In this document: one piece after another, positions 11,956 through 22,702 of the stretch
How positions within the stretch are numbered: position 1 is the stretch's first letter
Layout: each line of letters opens with the position of its first letter
Source: Ramazzottius varieornatus
Lineage: Eukaryota > Tardigrada > Eutardigrada > Parachela > Ramazzottiidae
Length of the DNA stretch: 64,000 bases
NCBI GenBank assembly: GCA_001949185.1
Contig: BDGG01000009.1
Location: 431,347 to 495,346, forward strand
Reading direction: 5' to 3'
Made by a program: the position numbers and the translations under genes
Notes under the pieces: model-generated
The model's input: only the letters and a program-made list of their open reading frames with translations
Databases searched by the model: none
What the model was told of the DNA's origin: nothing

Positions 11956-12238
11956 ATGTTATGTTATCGTTTATTACAGGACGTAACATACCATTTCTGT
12001 CGTGTCATTAGGAATCTAAGGACTAAGAAGTCAGAATGTCTAAGGTTCTTCTTCCAGCTTTCTTCATTCTTTCGACTACCAAGGATCATCATCGTCTGTC
12101 TAATCGAGATTGTCTTGATAATTTGTGGAACTTCTTTCCTGGTATTGTTGTTAGGATCAGTCGCTGCGTGTGGCCGTGAGGAGAGTTGCTTGGAGCATCG
12201 CAGAATCCCAGCTGTAGACTGTGAGTCTGTGACTGAAG

Positions 12239-13950
12239 ATGGACGAGCAAGAAGAGTCGAATGGAAGCGAGCGTGCCAACGGGGAATTATCTGAAGATCA
12301 AGGCGTTGAAGAAGTAGAGTTGGACGAGAGCGTGACGCACAGAGAGCCGAGCTACAGCAATTCTACGACGTTTGGAGGGTAATCATAACTGATAACAGCT
12401 CACCTTCGTCAGCAAAATTGGCTATTAGGAGCCCAGTGTGACTTATTTTCTTCCCGTTTTAGGTTGCTTCCAGATGGGACAGGCACTACCGTGGAGGGAT
12501 ATGAAGCTGTGAACAAAGGACTCAACAAATTCATGCAGCCCAAATACTTCGCGATGCTCCTGTTTGCGGCTGCGGAAGGAAAGATGCCATGGTACAGCAT
12601 GATCCTAATTTAGTGACGAACTGTACTGTCAATATGTCTAATCTTACCAGTGACACGGTTTTATGTGTTCTGTGAGATAGACTGCGTATAGGTACGTACA
12701 GAAATGTCAGTGGGGAGGGTTTTATTTACTTTTAGGATCTCGGAATTTGTACCGCAAAAGATCATGTGCAACTGCGTGTTCGTCATCGACCTCAAGAAGC
12801 TCGAGTCAGAGAACGCACTTTTCAAAGACGGACTGGGCTCCTGGATTCAAAACTGCGGGAAAGTAATGAACTATTTCCTGATGGAGGAAGGCTTTGTTAT
12901 AAGGGTAAGTTTAGCTACCATGGTGCAGTAATCCATCGAGAACGAATGACTGAATCCACAGGAAGTCAAAGCAGGGACTCATCCCGACCAAGCCGTCGAA
13001 TTCATCAGGCGGATCGACAAAAACGCCAGCTGCCCGGCCTACACCCGAGTTACCGTCGTCTGTTCCCAGCTGGGCCTCGCAGCACTACAGTACTTCTTCA
13101 AAGGACAGAAAGAACAAACCTTCCCCATCAGCTATTCAAGACCTCCGAAGAAAGTCCCTGCCAATTCCGACTCTAGCGTGGCGGACGACTCACCGCCACA
13201 GCAAAACGGGACCGCTGGAATGAGAAACCAAACCAGGTACGTTGTTTCAAGAGGAAGCGATCATTTAGGAACTGGGCAAACTGAACGTAGAAAATCGGTT
13301 GTCTGAGTGGCGCACGCTTCTAGCCAGTAACACTGAAAACGTGTGCCACTTGGGAAAACACTCCAACTCGACAAGATCGTTCTACTTAGTGACGCACGGT
13401 TTCAGCCTATAACAACGGAAACATGCGCCACTTGAAACGCGCCATATTGTACGTTTTGCTTGCCCAGCTGAGCCAGCTCTCACTTGTGGTCCGTTTCTGA
13501 TGAACTTTGTCCAGGTCGAGGAAGAGGCGGTTAGACGAAGTGGACGGAGACATGTGTCGCTTTGCCAACTCAGCTTCTGGCCGCGTTCCTGTGATGCCTC
13601 GGAATAGCCAAACCACGACTGGTGCTCAAAGACCTCAGTGGACGGGAGGGTTCGTACAACATAAGGAGGAAATCTCTGCTTCGAACTTGATCCTGTACCT
13701 TCGGGAACACATTAGGACAGAGAGAGACGATAGGAACGAAGAGCGAAGGCTCCGAAGGGAGGAAATGGAGTCTCGGCGGCAGGAAAGACTGCGCGATGAG
13801 CTGTACCGGAAAGATGATCTCGCTCTTCGAAGGCAAGAGCTGGACCTGCAAAAAGCGCGGCTCGAGCTCGAGCAGCAGAAGTGGGAGGTTGATCGAAAAG
13901 AAAAGGAAGTGATATTAGGCTTTCTGATGAGAAAACTCACCGAATCCTAA
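12239..13950 (+). CDS. Unrecognised coiled-coil family protein, copy 1
   Basis: Exons 12239-12378, 12463-12591, 12736-12904, 12962-13236, 13515-13950; 382 residues. I do not recognise the family. The N-terminus is acidic. A ~120-residue globular domain follows, with VPQKIMCNCVFVIDLKKL, a W-x-QNCGKVMNYF block, FIRRIDKN, and AYTRVTVVC...GLAALQYFFKG. Next comes a polar linker with a basic SRKRR patch that could be a nuclear signal, and a ~90-residue highly charged helix (LRREEMESRRQERLRDELYR ... ELEQQKWEVDRKEKE). This layout resembles small DNA-binding or transposon-derived regulators that end in a coiled coil, but that is inference. A diverged intact paralog lies at 22703-24876 and a close broken copy at 19441-20230. 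The intron before the last exon carries foldback repeats. Confidence 0.7.
13265..13470. repeat. Foldback repeat, family copy 1 intron 4, two units
   Basis: Two near-consensus tandem units; the homologous intron of the broken copy retains one. Confidence 0.85.
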
Positions 13951-14642
13951 AACCACTTTTTGCCCTTCTGATTTGTTGCTCTTCATTTCTTTCAACTGAC
14001 AGCGTACTAAGCGTAGTTTTGAATTTCATTATATCGATCGAAAGCACCTCTCATCGTTATTATTGTAGTCTTCAGAAATCGTAGCGGTACTTTTACTTAT
14101 ACAATCAAGAAAATGTGCAGCATCGAGTCGAGAAACGAAGAGATATGAATCCGGCGGACCGGAAGAATATACTGTACTCGTACACGTACTGTATTAGCCA
14201 GCTGGAACAGAAGAAATTGGGGCGCGCTGTCACCTTCAAAGCCGCGGTGGCCTCACATACCAGCGAGGAACCGTACATGGTTGGATATTTGATTAATCTC
14301 CACTACCTTGCTTGGCGAAGATATTTGGCACGGATGTATTATTATCAGTTTATTACAAGGGTATTTTAAACGAGTTATTATGACAAGACCATCTTGTGGT
14401 CTACACCAAGCGTTTGAAGCTCAAGAAAAAAAGCAAGCTGCAGGGTCGAAGATGGCTCCACTCCACCCCTTCCAAATCTATTTCCTCATTCTTCAAGCCA
14501 TGGAAGATCGGCTCATTCCTACAAAACAACGACAGAGCGTAATCTTCCCCTTGAAATGTCAGTGGGGTTTCTTAAGAAATGAATACCAGACGTAGAATTC
14601 GTTGCAGAGACATGTGCCGGTTTTACAGTTGTGTCAAATAGA
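13951..14642. other. Intergenic 3' of copy 1
   Basis: Short matches around 13998-14150 recur downstream of the broken copy (about 20680-20840), so the duplication extended past the stop codon. Open frames at 14115-14369 and 14308-14595 have no recognisable features. Confidence 0.4.
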
Positions 14643-15935
14643 TCACCACAATACCCTATTGTATAGTGTATACCTGGTCAGCTCTTTCTTCCACCTTTCT
14701 GTAGCGGCTTCGGGCAGTTGAGCAGCTTTTCGAGACAGCATATCGAGCAGGGACTGAGGCAAGGTTGGGAAAGTCTGGTTGAGCTCTTGTACCATGTACT
14801 TTTCGAGCTCTTCTGGACCCATGCCCAGCCGTAGGATCCGTAGAGAAACGTGACTCCAGGCGGGACATTCCATGGGTAGAAGCTCGAATTCACAATCTGG
14901 ATACCCGCTGGGCATGTTGAAGAAGCTGACAAAATGACCGATCAAGTCAAAACGGCATCTTCGGAAAGCAATGGTGGAAATCGGTATGTATGGGGCACCA
15001 GATATGCCCCCGAGTTGTTCGATAACCGATAGGTTGCGAATCCCATCCGCTCCTGAGAAATTGTCCAACAGAAGGTAGGACACATTGTCACCAATACGCC
15101 TACCGACTATATCTTCTTTGGCGACGGTCACCATCATAATGAGAAAGAACCAAGTTGTCATTGATTCAAGCAAAGTATAGTTGTTGGTGCATTCGATCCA
15201 GTTGAGTTGTAACACTTTTGTATGAGAGGTCACCGCTTGAGCGAGCCGAGAAAGGAGCCAGTTCAGTGCGTCCAGAATTGCCGATGGTTGGCGAGCAGCC
15301 ATGTCCCATCGGAGTTTTAAGGCAGGAAACGACTCAAAACGGAAATGTGGATCGAATCCTGCCATGTATATCGGAACGTCCATACGGACAACGCCTTGCA
15401 AATAAATGGTAGACAGCTCTCGAAGCCATTCCCGTGACACCCTGGAAGTCAAATCAGCCGTAACTTCTTATACAGCAGTATGCTGCTAAAGGAGCTCTGT
15501 CTGCTGCACACAGTACGCAGTGTCGAACAAATTACTGGTATAATCCCGTAATGCCAGTAGCGGAGAGACCCCCTCTAGTCTCTCCGCTACTGGCAGTAGC
15601 AAGTACCTCGTACCGCTTCTGCGATACTTGTAGATTAGCTCGTACTAGAAAAGTTTTGAAAAATGAAATTATTTTCCGCTCGCGCGCGCGTTACTTTGGG
15701 AAACCTGATGACGGTAAACAACACACACATGTAGGAAAATTATGGTTTGATCAGAATCATACAAAGAACGAATAGCCTACCGACGCAAGCGCTGTCGATG
15801 CGAGATCTCAAGCTCATAAAAGATCTCCAGCAAAAGTCCCACTGGCAGATGAATAATTCCATAGGTATGATGAGGCTCATCTTGTCGAGGTGATAAACCT
15901 AACAGAGAATTTTGAGAGCAGTCTTTCACTGCCAT
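14643..15935 (-). CDS. F-box protein
   Basis: Two exons, 15935-15781 and 15441-14643; 317 residues. Near the N-terminus an F-box is visible: HLPVGLLLEIFYELEIS, then HRQRLR spliced onto RVSREWLREL, matching the L-P-x-x-L-L-x-x-I-F ... L-x-x-W pattern. F-box proteins bind SKP1 and bring substrates to SCF ubiquitin ligases. The C-terminal ~240 residues have no WD40 or leucine-rich repeats that I can see, so the substrate is unknown; this C-terminal style is common in invertebrate F-box expansions. The start ATG at 15935 is the first in-frame ATG in the exon, and both exon phases agree. The intron contains a perfect 18-bp hairpin (15552-15595). Confidence 0.75.
15552..15595. repeat. Perfect 18-bp inverted repeat in the F-box intron
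   Basis: Arms 15552-15569 and 15578-15595 are perfectly complementary (TGCCAGTAGCGGAGAGAC and its reverse complement) with an 8-nt loop. It lies within the F-box gene intron. The short arms and loop do not look like a typical animal pre-miRNA. Confidence 0.8.
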
Positions 15936-16620
15936 CTTGAAACTTGCAATTGATTACTGCCAAGTAAAAATCAGCCCAAAGCAATATCATGTCTCCATGC
16001 AAGCGATGTTCAGCTCAAATCCATTTGCTGACCCTATACACTTTGTTCCTCTCTGTTGAAGTATGGAGAGAAAATGTATGAGTAAAGAAGAGATAGGAGA
16101 CTGTGCAACAAGGCGAGAGGGAATGGCAGCTTCACCGGCACCACAGTGCACCGATACACCCGATACACATTAAGCGTTGCTTAATAGGGAAAGGACGAAC
16201 GGGTTGCAAAGAAAAAAGATGAGATGAGTTTAAGGTCTCTATCTCACACTTCGTGAACTGTCGAGTGACCACTCAGTCTGACTCAGAGTGGCTTGGCTAC
16301 TCTGACTACTCTCTCCTTCTTGAGCGGCGATTGTGCCCTCCGTCAGGACAAAATAGAGGGGAAGTTGCTCTTGCCTGAGAGTTTACCAGCCTTGCAAAAC
16401 TGCATCTGTGCTTCTCTGCATCTGTGGTTCTCTCTTCAAGACCGCACCACAACGGCTAGAGAAAAAGAGAAAAAGAAGAGAAAGATCAGTAATAAAACGT
16501 TACCACCAGTAATTTGGTTATGGAACAAAGGCGGCGAACAAGATGGCGTATTGCTAACGTCACGTAAAAGCTTAAGAAACGCGAGCAAAAAGTTTAGCCG
16601 TCTATCTCACCATCCAAGGA
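15936..16620. other. Intergenic between F-box and UBAP2L-like genes
   Basis: Holds the F-box promoter side and the dispersed segment at 16395-16545. No further gene is supported. Confidence 0.4.
16395..16545 (+). repeat. Dispersed segment shared with 8690-8830
   Basis: Plus-strand partner of the segment downstream of myosin. The shared stretch includes TTCTCTCTTCAAGACCG and GTTACCACCAGTAAT and encodes the conserved peptide core described there. Confidence 0.5.
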
Positions 16621-18917
16621 CTACTCACAACGGGGCGGCGACCCCGGACTGCTGACGGGAGAGTAATGGGGAATATCCCGCCACATTTTCTCCATACTCT
16701 CAAGGGGAGTGAGATGACGTCGAGTCAACTCAACATTTGAAAGCTTATCTACGACGACTGGCGTCAAAGGGTTTGGATCCAAGTTTGGCGGCATACCTTG
16801 CGTCAAGTGGTACAGCTGATGTGGGTACGCCATCGGAGAGTACTGGTTATTATACTGACAGGGTGTCGCCATCGGCTGGTTGCTGATCTCCATCCCGTAA
16901 CTCTGAGACGGCTTCTCATATGACTACAAAAGACACAAGTCCTTATTAATTCTTCCCAAATTAAAACATCTGAGAGCTCAGAGCTCAGCAAAGAAATCGT
17001 AAAGATTGTTTTCCCATGTGGCACACCTTCTTGATGTCCCTGGCTGGATGCGTGCGCCACTTGGTTAAACGATCTCGACGAGTTTCCCAAGTGGTGCACT
17101 TTCTCAAGTGTTGTTCATTGAAAGCGGGCGCCACTTCGATTAACGATCTGGCCGAGGTTGATTGTTTTCCCAAGTGGCGCACCTGCTCACTGTTCTTAAA
17201 CGAAGAGTACGCCAGTTGGGAAAACTGGTCCCTCGAGCTACCGTAGAAGGATCACGAAATATGTCTTCCCATACCTTGTTGTTGGTCTTGCTGGCCCCGT
17301 AAGCATATCCACCCTGAAGATCCGAACCTCCGGCCAACATGCCCTGACTTCTCATGTCTGCAAAGAAACCGAGAGACTTCAGGTGTCGCTCATTTGCCAC
17401 CGCGAAGATCAAAGTCACTTACACGGGTCATTACTGAAGGCCGAGACGTTTCCCGCCACATACGCCGCGCTATTCTGTAGCTTATCTCCGACAGCCAGAT
17501 CCTGGCCGTAACTGCTCGAGTAGCTGTTACTGAGACCAGTGTTGGTCCCTTTGGAGTAGCCGCCGCTAATGTTGGCAGCGGGGGTGGTGTACATCTGTGG
17601 GTTGTTGCTGTATGGGTGGTAGCCCGGCGTCATGCTGGGTGGTGAGTAGACGTAGTTCTGCCCAGTGAGGCCGTAGCTCATGCCGTATGGCTGACCGGCC
17701 AGTTGTTGTTGGGAAACCTGAGCCGTTCCTTGGACATTCTGCAAGGCTTCGACACCACGACGGACTTGGTCGGGAGTGGAATACCCGAGGTTGGCGGAAG
17801 TATCACGGAGACCGGAAAGGCTGTTCTGGTAACTCTGGTAGTCTTGCAGACTTCCCATCTGCGAAAAAAGAGCAGCTCATATTATTTTCCGAATACTTTG
17901 CGCTTGACTTTGAATCTATTCATTATCTTTTTCGAAATCTTCTCTAACTGCAAACTCAGCAGACTATTTGAGAACTGGCAAACAATCTCGAGGATATCAT
18001 TTTTCTAGGTGGCGCAATCTTTCGGCCAATAACACTATAAAGGCGTGTCACTTGGTAAAGCAACCAAGCTCGACAAGATTGCTTTTAACAAGTGGCGCAC
18101 TCCTCCAGCCATAAACGTTGAAACGTGCGCTAGTTGGAAAACGATCTTGTCGAGCTATTTTGCCGAGCTGCCATGTCTTGAATTAATTTCCCGTTTTAAA
18201 CTGGGCTTACCGTCGGTGTCTGCAGTCCGCCATATCCAACTGAAGGAGGAAAGGTTGACGTTCCGAAAAGACCTTGATTGCCGTTGGGACTTCGTGGAGT
18301 CTGATGGATTGTGTTGCCCATTCCACCTCCGCTCAAATTAGCTGTAAAAATGATCACTTGTATCTGCCGGAGTCCCTCCAACTTACTACGATACCCGAAA
18401 CTACGAAATACAGCAGGAAGTGATATCTAAAAAGAACATCGCTTTGCGAAAATTCGCCGAACCCTTGCTGGCGGTGTCCATGAGTTTTCTGGTTATTGTT
18501 GAAACCGTTACCCTGCGGACGATTGATGCTGCGTCCGTTACTAAAGGGGTGCAGCTGTCCGCCGTTTATCTGTGGACGACGAGAATCGTGGAAGGACTGT
18601 TGCTGTTGTTGGAAACCTGAAAGAAGAATCCCTTTGATTTCCACCATACACAAATTCTTGGTGCCAGTGCTGCGACTTTACCAACCCAAAATATCCGGAA
18701 AAGGACCACGGAGAATGGTCAGAAGAGATAACATACCTCGATCCATTGCGGGATGTGGGAGCCGTGCTCGTTGCGCATCACCCTGATCGCCACTTCCTCC
18801 ACCACTGAATGATTCTTCCAACGATATAGCTTTGTCGAAGTTGTTCTGGTTGTTGTTGTTGTTATAGTGGAAGCCGCTACTAGGCTGATCACTTCCTTGT
18901 CCGTACCAAGAAGCCAT
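16621..18917 (-). CDS. Chimeric UBAP2L-like paralog lacking the UBA domain
   Basis: Six exons: 18917-18737, 18616-18395, 18341-18211, 17858-17423, 17357-17275, 16923-16621; 451 residues. The last three exons are paralogous to the final exons of the UBAP2L/Lingerer gene at 58383-63661. The first three encode an Asn/Gln/Gly-rich N-terminus (MASWYGQGSDQPSSG, poly-Asn, QQQQQ) with no counterpart in that gene. There is no UBA domain. Exons 4-5 and their intron are identical by eye to 59445-58862, whereas the C-terminal exon has diverged (SYGMEISNQPM here, SYGMQMGNQPT there) and ends in a different, non-Gln tail. The end of exon 2 encodes an odd hydrophobic stretch (FLLYFVVSG), so its donor may be elsewhere. 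The protein could be a condensate or RNA-binding scaffold, by analogy only. Confidence 0.6.
16990..17240. repeat. Foldback repeat, chimeric gene intron 5, three units
   Basis: Three consecutive partial units, among them CCAAGTGGCGCACCTGCTC. They lie just outside the identical block. Confidence 0.8.
17256..17872. repeat. 617-bp block identical to 58843-59459
   Basis: Line-by-line comparison at a constant offset of 41,587 shows no difference that I can see across two exons and a 65-bp intron. Beyond both ends the paralogs are still alignable but clearly diverged. This is the pattern of a gene-conversion tract or of very recent copying. Confidence 0.85.
17965..18180. repeat. Foldback repeat, chimeric gene intron 3, two units
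   Basis: AAGTGGCGCACTCCTCCAGC to AACGTGCGCTAGTTGG is the better unit. Confidence 0.8.
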
Positions 18918-19019
18918 CGCAAACGTGATCTGCAGAAATCAGACATTCAACCACCAAGCGTGAATATCCTGCAGAGTTTTAACGGAAACCATCCAGATAA
19001 CTGCAGTTATGGAAGCTTA

Positions 19020-19222
19020 CCTCGATGAGTATCGTCTTATCCAAATGACGAAACAGGGTCAGAGTCGTCGATGTATTCGTGCAGACCCGGAGAATGTGCT
19101 CGGTTGAAGATGACGGCGGCCTTTTGAGACTTGAGACTAGGCTTGTGGCGATCTCTTGAGGGAAAAGTTTTAAAGTTGTGGAAACCGCTCACTGGCTTCC
19201 TGTAAGAACTGCTGCACCTCCA
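19020..19222 (-). pseudogene. Trax (TSNAX) exon fragment
   Basis: This stretch aligns with coding sequence of the intact Trax exon 2 around 21580-21760. Shared blocks include TTATCCA-x-x-TGA-x-GAAACAG-x-GTCA and CTCGGTTGAAGATG. Frameshifts and missing flanks make it a relic. It lies immediately upstream of the chimeric UBAP2L-like gene and in the same orientation relative to the broken family copy as intact Trax is to the intact family copy. Confidence 0.7.
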
Positions 19223-19440
19223 ATGATTACCTGCGATTCAGAAAAAAATAGAGAGAAATTTTTCCGCGCATTTGGTCGACTCGAAGGCGGTGTCCTTCGC
19301 TGCGCAATCTCGAAACTTCCAGTTGGTGACCAGTTAGCATGTGCATCACGTGGCACGTTGGTCCACTCTCCGTTTCTTGACTACACCTACCACCTGACCC
19401 AAAGATTGACCGATATGCTGTCATACCGCCCACAAAACCC
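19223..19440. other. Spacer between Trax fragment and broken family copy
   Basis: No gene is seen. By position it corresponds to the divergent intergenic region between Trax and the intact family copy. Confidence 0.3.
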
Positions 19441-20230
19441 ATGACTCACTGCATTATCCAAGCCGAAAGTCGTCGTACTGTAGTATCAATATTTCCTCAA
19501 AGGACAGGAAGAACAAACCTTCCCCATCGGGCATCAGCTACTCAAGACCTCCAAACAAAGTCCTCGCCAACACAGACTCTAGCGTGGCGGACGACTCACC
19601 GCCACAACAGAACGGGTCCGCCGGAATGAGAAACCAAATTAAGTACTTTGATTAAGTCTAGGAGGTCGGAAAACCTATCGTACAAGATCGTCATATCGAG
19701 TGGCGCACGCTCTTAGCTAATAACAATGAAAACGTTCCCCACCTGGGAAAGTAATGGACCTTGTTTGCCCATCTCCGACTGGTAGTCCGTTTCTAACGAG
19801 CTTTGTCCATGTCGAGGGAAAGGTGGTTAGACAAAGTGGACAGAGACATGTCTCGCTTTGCCAACTTAGTTTCTGGTCGCGGGCCTGTGATGCCTCGAAA
19901 TACCCAGATATTACCAATGCTCAAAGACCTCAACAGACGGGAGGATTCGCACAGCCCAAGCAAAGGCATTAGGATGAAATCTCTTGTTCGGACTGAGCTC
20001 CGGGAACCCATCACGATTGAAAAGTCCGATGGAAATGAAGAGCGAAGGCTCCGCGGAAATGGAATGGATTCTCGGCAGCAGGAATGATTGTGCGATGAGC
20101 TGTACAGAAAGAAGATTTGGCTCTTCGAAGACAAAAGCTCGAACTGCAAAAAGCGCGGCTAAAGTTCGAGCAAGACAAGTGGGAAGTTGATCGAGATGAA
20201 AAAATCGATATGGAGTTTCCTTAAGAAAAC
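19441..20230 (+). pseudogene. Broken copy of the coiled-coil family gene
   Basis: This is very similar in DNA to copy 1 (12962-13950). The stretch CAAAGGACAG-AAGAACAAACCTTCCCCATC, the GACTCTAGCGTGGCGGACGACTC block, the intron with a foldback repeat, the last-exon opening (TGTCCA-GTCGAGG-AA) and the charged-helix region all recur in order. The reading frame is broken by indels and stops, for example a premature TAG in the last exon near 19970 and a TGA near 20086. The splice acceptor equivalent to 13513-13514 has become CATG. It lacks the first three exons. It is a recent non-functional duplicate. Confidence 0.8.
19680..19775. repeat. Foldback repeat, broken family copy
   Basis: GAGTGGCGCACGCTCTTAGC to AACGTTCCCCACCTGG, orthologous in position to the copy 1 intron repeat. 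Confidence 0.75.
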
Positions 20231-20856
20231 TCCTCGGATCGTACATCGCATTGTCGCTCAACTGTTGCTCTGTCCGTAACAGCGACTGTCTGCGGACCAC
20301 GGCTGCCCATTTTCTTTGAACTACGAGGTGAACTTCACAATTCGGGCTGCAGGGCGGACCAGTTTTCCTACCATAATTCGGGCGGCGCGAAAAGTTGATA
20401 CGTTGCTCTCTTTGCTGTATTGATTGATCATCGTGATTGATTATTGTATCGGTTGAATCGGGTTGATACAACTTCAAGCTTTTTGGCTTAGGCATACGCT
20501 CGTACCCCTCTTCCCCTACCACAGATTCCTCGACTTTGTGACATCTTCCCATCCTTAAACCTATCGCGAAAGACAGAAGAGTGGCTGTTTTATCCCGGAA
20601 ACCAAAATTAGGCGATTTAGTCATTTGGAGCAGAAACCCGCGAATTATGATGGGAAAATCACTTCGACCGAATTGTGAAGTTTACGTTACAAGTAGTACC
20701 TCGTAACAATCTTGAGTTTCGATATACGGATGCAAAGCACCTCTGACCGTTTATAATATCTGTATAGAAGTCTGCATCAAAAATGTGCTGTCAAACAGGT
20801 AAAGTGCAGCATCCGACTCGAAAGAAGAATTCGGCAAAAGAAACATCTCTAATTTT
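20231..20856. other. Spacer between broken copy and Trax
   Basis: Part of it (20680-20840) resembles the 3' flank of copy 1. The middle (about 20250-20640) has no counterpart there and may be an insertion. The open minus-strand frame here shows no domain. Confidence 0.35.
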
Positions 20857-22139
20857 TCAGTAAGCTTCGATATGTTGTGTGTCTTCCGGGTAATCTAGCT
20901 CCATGAAGCCAGCTGGCAAAGCAGGCAGATTCTCCTCCCTGCGCAAAGCTAGCTGGTAGCAAATTCGTTCTATCTTGATCACGCTTTGAAACATGACTTT
21001 AAGTTTGTTCATGCCGAAATCTCGACAAGCGCTAAAAGGAATGTTTTGACAATGCAACAAGATAGCTTGAGAAAACTCACAGAGTTTGAATACTGAGTCT
21101 TGCATGGCCGGATTGGAAGCGTGAGTGACCGAGTAGCGCATGAGTTCCCCGGTCAGGTCTCCAATGCCTAGAAGGAAGTCCTGGGGCGTCAAAGGAACAC
21201 TGACCGTCGCGTTCTCCAGAGTGAGTCCATCTGCAAGGACGTAATGTCCGATTACGGAGCTAGGATTGTTTCAACTGAGTTAGCAAATTCAAAATTCGGA
21301 GCTCGCCGCTCGGTGAATAAAGCCGAACTAATCGATTTTCCAGGTGGCGCACGCTTCTAGCCGAAATCACACACAGCGTGCGCCACTTCGGAAAACGATC
21401 TGACCAGGTTCATTTCAAACAGCGCACGCTTCCGGCAAAATTACCTTCAACGTGCGCCGCTTGGGAAAACGATTTGATTGACTTTGTTGGAACCCATAAT
21501 TACCTGTGGGAACATCAATGTGCTGGTTGAATTCCATTGGCTCAGTGAACGTAAGACTTTCTTGGACCACTGCGTGGTCGATCAGGATAGCCTTATCCAG
21601 GTAGTGAAACAGAGTCAAAGCTTCGATGTACTCTTGCAAACCGGGGGAGTAAGCTCGGTTGAAGATGTTTACGTCCTGTGAGACCAAGCTTCTTGCGATT
21701 GTCTTCAATGAAGAATTCCGAAGTTGCTGAAATCGCTCTCTAGCTTCTTGAAGCAACTGATATACTTCCAAGGACTCATGTGGATGTCCCGCGCATCGAA
21801 TAAGAAGAAATATGATCCGCTTCTGCAAGCACGACATCAAAGCGTTATGAAGGAACTTCCAGCAGGTCAACCGGAAGTGAAACGACTTACGGATTCAATA
21901 GTGGTATCTCGCGAGTGTTTCACCAAGACCTCGTATAAGTCATTCTTCTCATCGAGCATTACAGCAATTTCCCGGAACATGGCCATGGTGGGCGTATCCG
22001 GAACCCTTGAGATAGGATCGGCAGCAGCTTCTTTACCGTAGTGCCGTCCTCTGTCACTGCTTGCTCTTGATCCACGAAAGCCTCCTCGTCCACGAGCACG
22101 GTACGGTCGAGACTCAGTCTTCTGATACTTCGTGTCCAT
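20857..22139 (-). CDS. TSNAX: Translin-associated factor X (Trax)
   Basis: Three exons: 22139-21891, 21822-21504, 21230-20857; 313 residues (human TSNAX has 290). Trax partners with translin to form C3PO, an endoribonuclease complex that degrades the RISC passenger strand and processes tRNA precursors. The sequence shows an Arg/Gly-rich N-terminus and the helical translin fold. Within the fold lie RIIFLLIRCAG, a block of YSPGLQEYIEALTLFHYLD, the Trax-typical DFLLGIGDLTGELMRYS containing the catalytic-region acidic residues, and C-terminal MFQSVIKIERICYQLALR. The start chosen is MDTKYQ; an in-frame stop lies just upstream. Intron 2 carries a foldback repeat. A decayed fragment of this gene lies at 19020-19222. 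Confidence 0.9.
21315..21490. repeat. Foldback repeat, Trax intron 2, two units
   Basis: CAGGTGGCGCACGCTTCTAG to GCGTGCGCCACTTCGG, then a second unit. Confidence 0.85.
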
Positions 22140-22702
22140 TCTTCGCTCTCGATGGATATGCAAGCCGAGTCTTGTAGACGTATCCCACGTACTTGGCTGT
22201 CACAATTACGCGGGAAGAGTGGTGGCCCTGGTGGGGAAGAAGATTCAGAAGAACGAAAATATTAAGTTAAGCTTGAATAACTTAAGTTAGAATGCTGACG
22301 CTCAATTAACAATCAAATATTCTGACCTCTTGGGCCTTGGCTGAAGGGCAGATTCTGTGACCTCCGGAAGATCTCGGTGGGAGCCCCGAGGGCGAGCGGA
22401 GTTCCCTCAAAACTCGGTGGGTTAGACACGGCCATGAGCGCAAGGCGATGCATGGTTGGAAACTTGGAATCGGCAGGCTTGTCGTGTGACAAAGTTGGTG
22501 GAGATTGGAAATCATCTCGTCGAACCCACGAACAATCCTGGACTTACCACCGCGACAACTGTAAGCATTCCACTTGGCACTTGTTTGCCTGAGGGACTGG
22601 AGTTACTGGACACGATCGGATCAAGAGGTAAGAGAAAACGAAAGTGGCAGTCTGCAAGCGTCTTTCAATCTCTCTTGTTCTACAGGGTGTTACAGAAACG
22701 AG
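22140..22702. other. Divergent intergenic region, Trax / family copy 2
   Basis: A shared promoter is likely between Trax (-) and the family gene (+). A short minus-strand open frame (22435-22327, MAVSNPPSFEGTPLALG...) ends at a plausible donor facing an acceptor at 22228-22229, but the spliced frame does not join Trax. It may be 5'UTR or a small upstream peptide. Confidence 0.3.

Larger units (their letters stand above)
11136..12238. other. Intergenic, foldback repeat and MITE
   Basis: Holds a foldback copy near 11170-11280 and a MITE at 11838-11953. Several open frames occur but none shows splice-consistent conservation. The 5'UTR of the next gene probably lies in the last ~200 bp. Confidence 0.4.
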
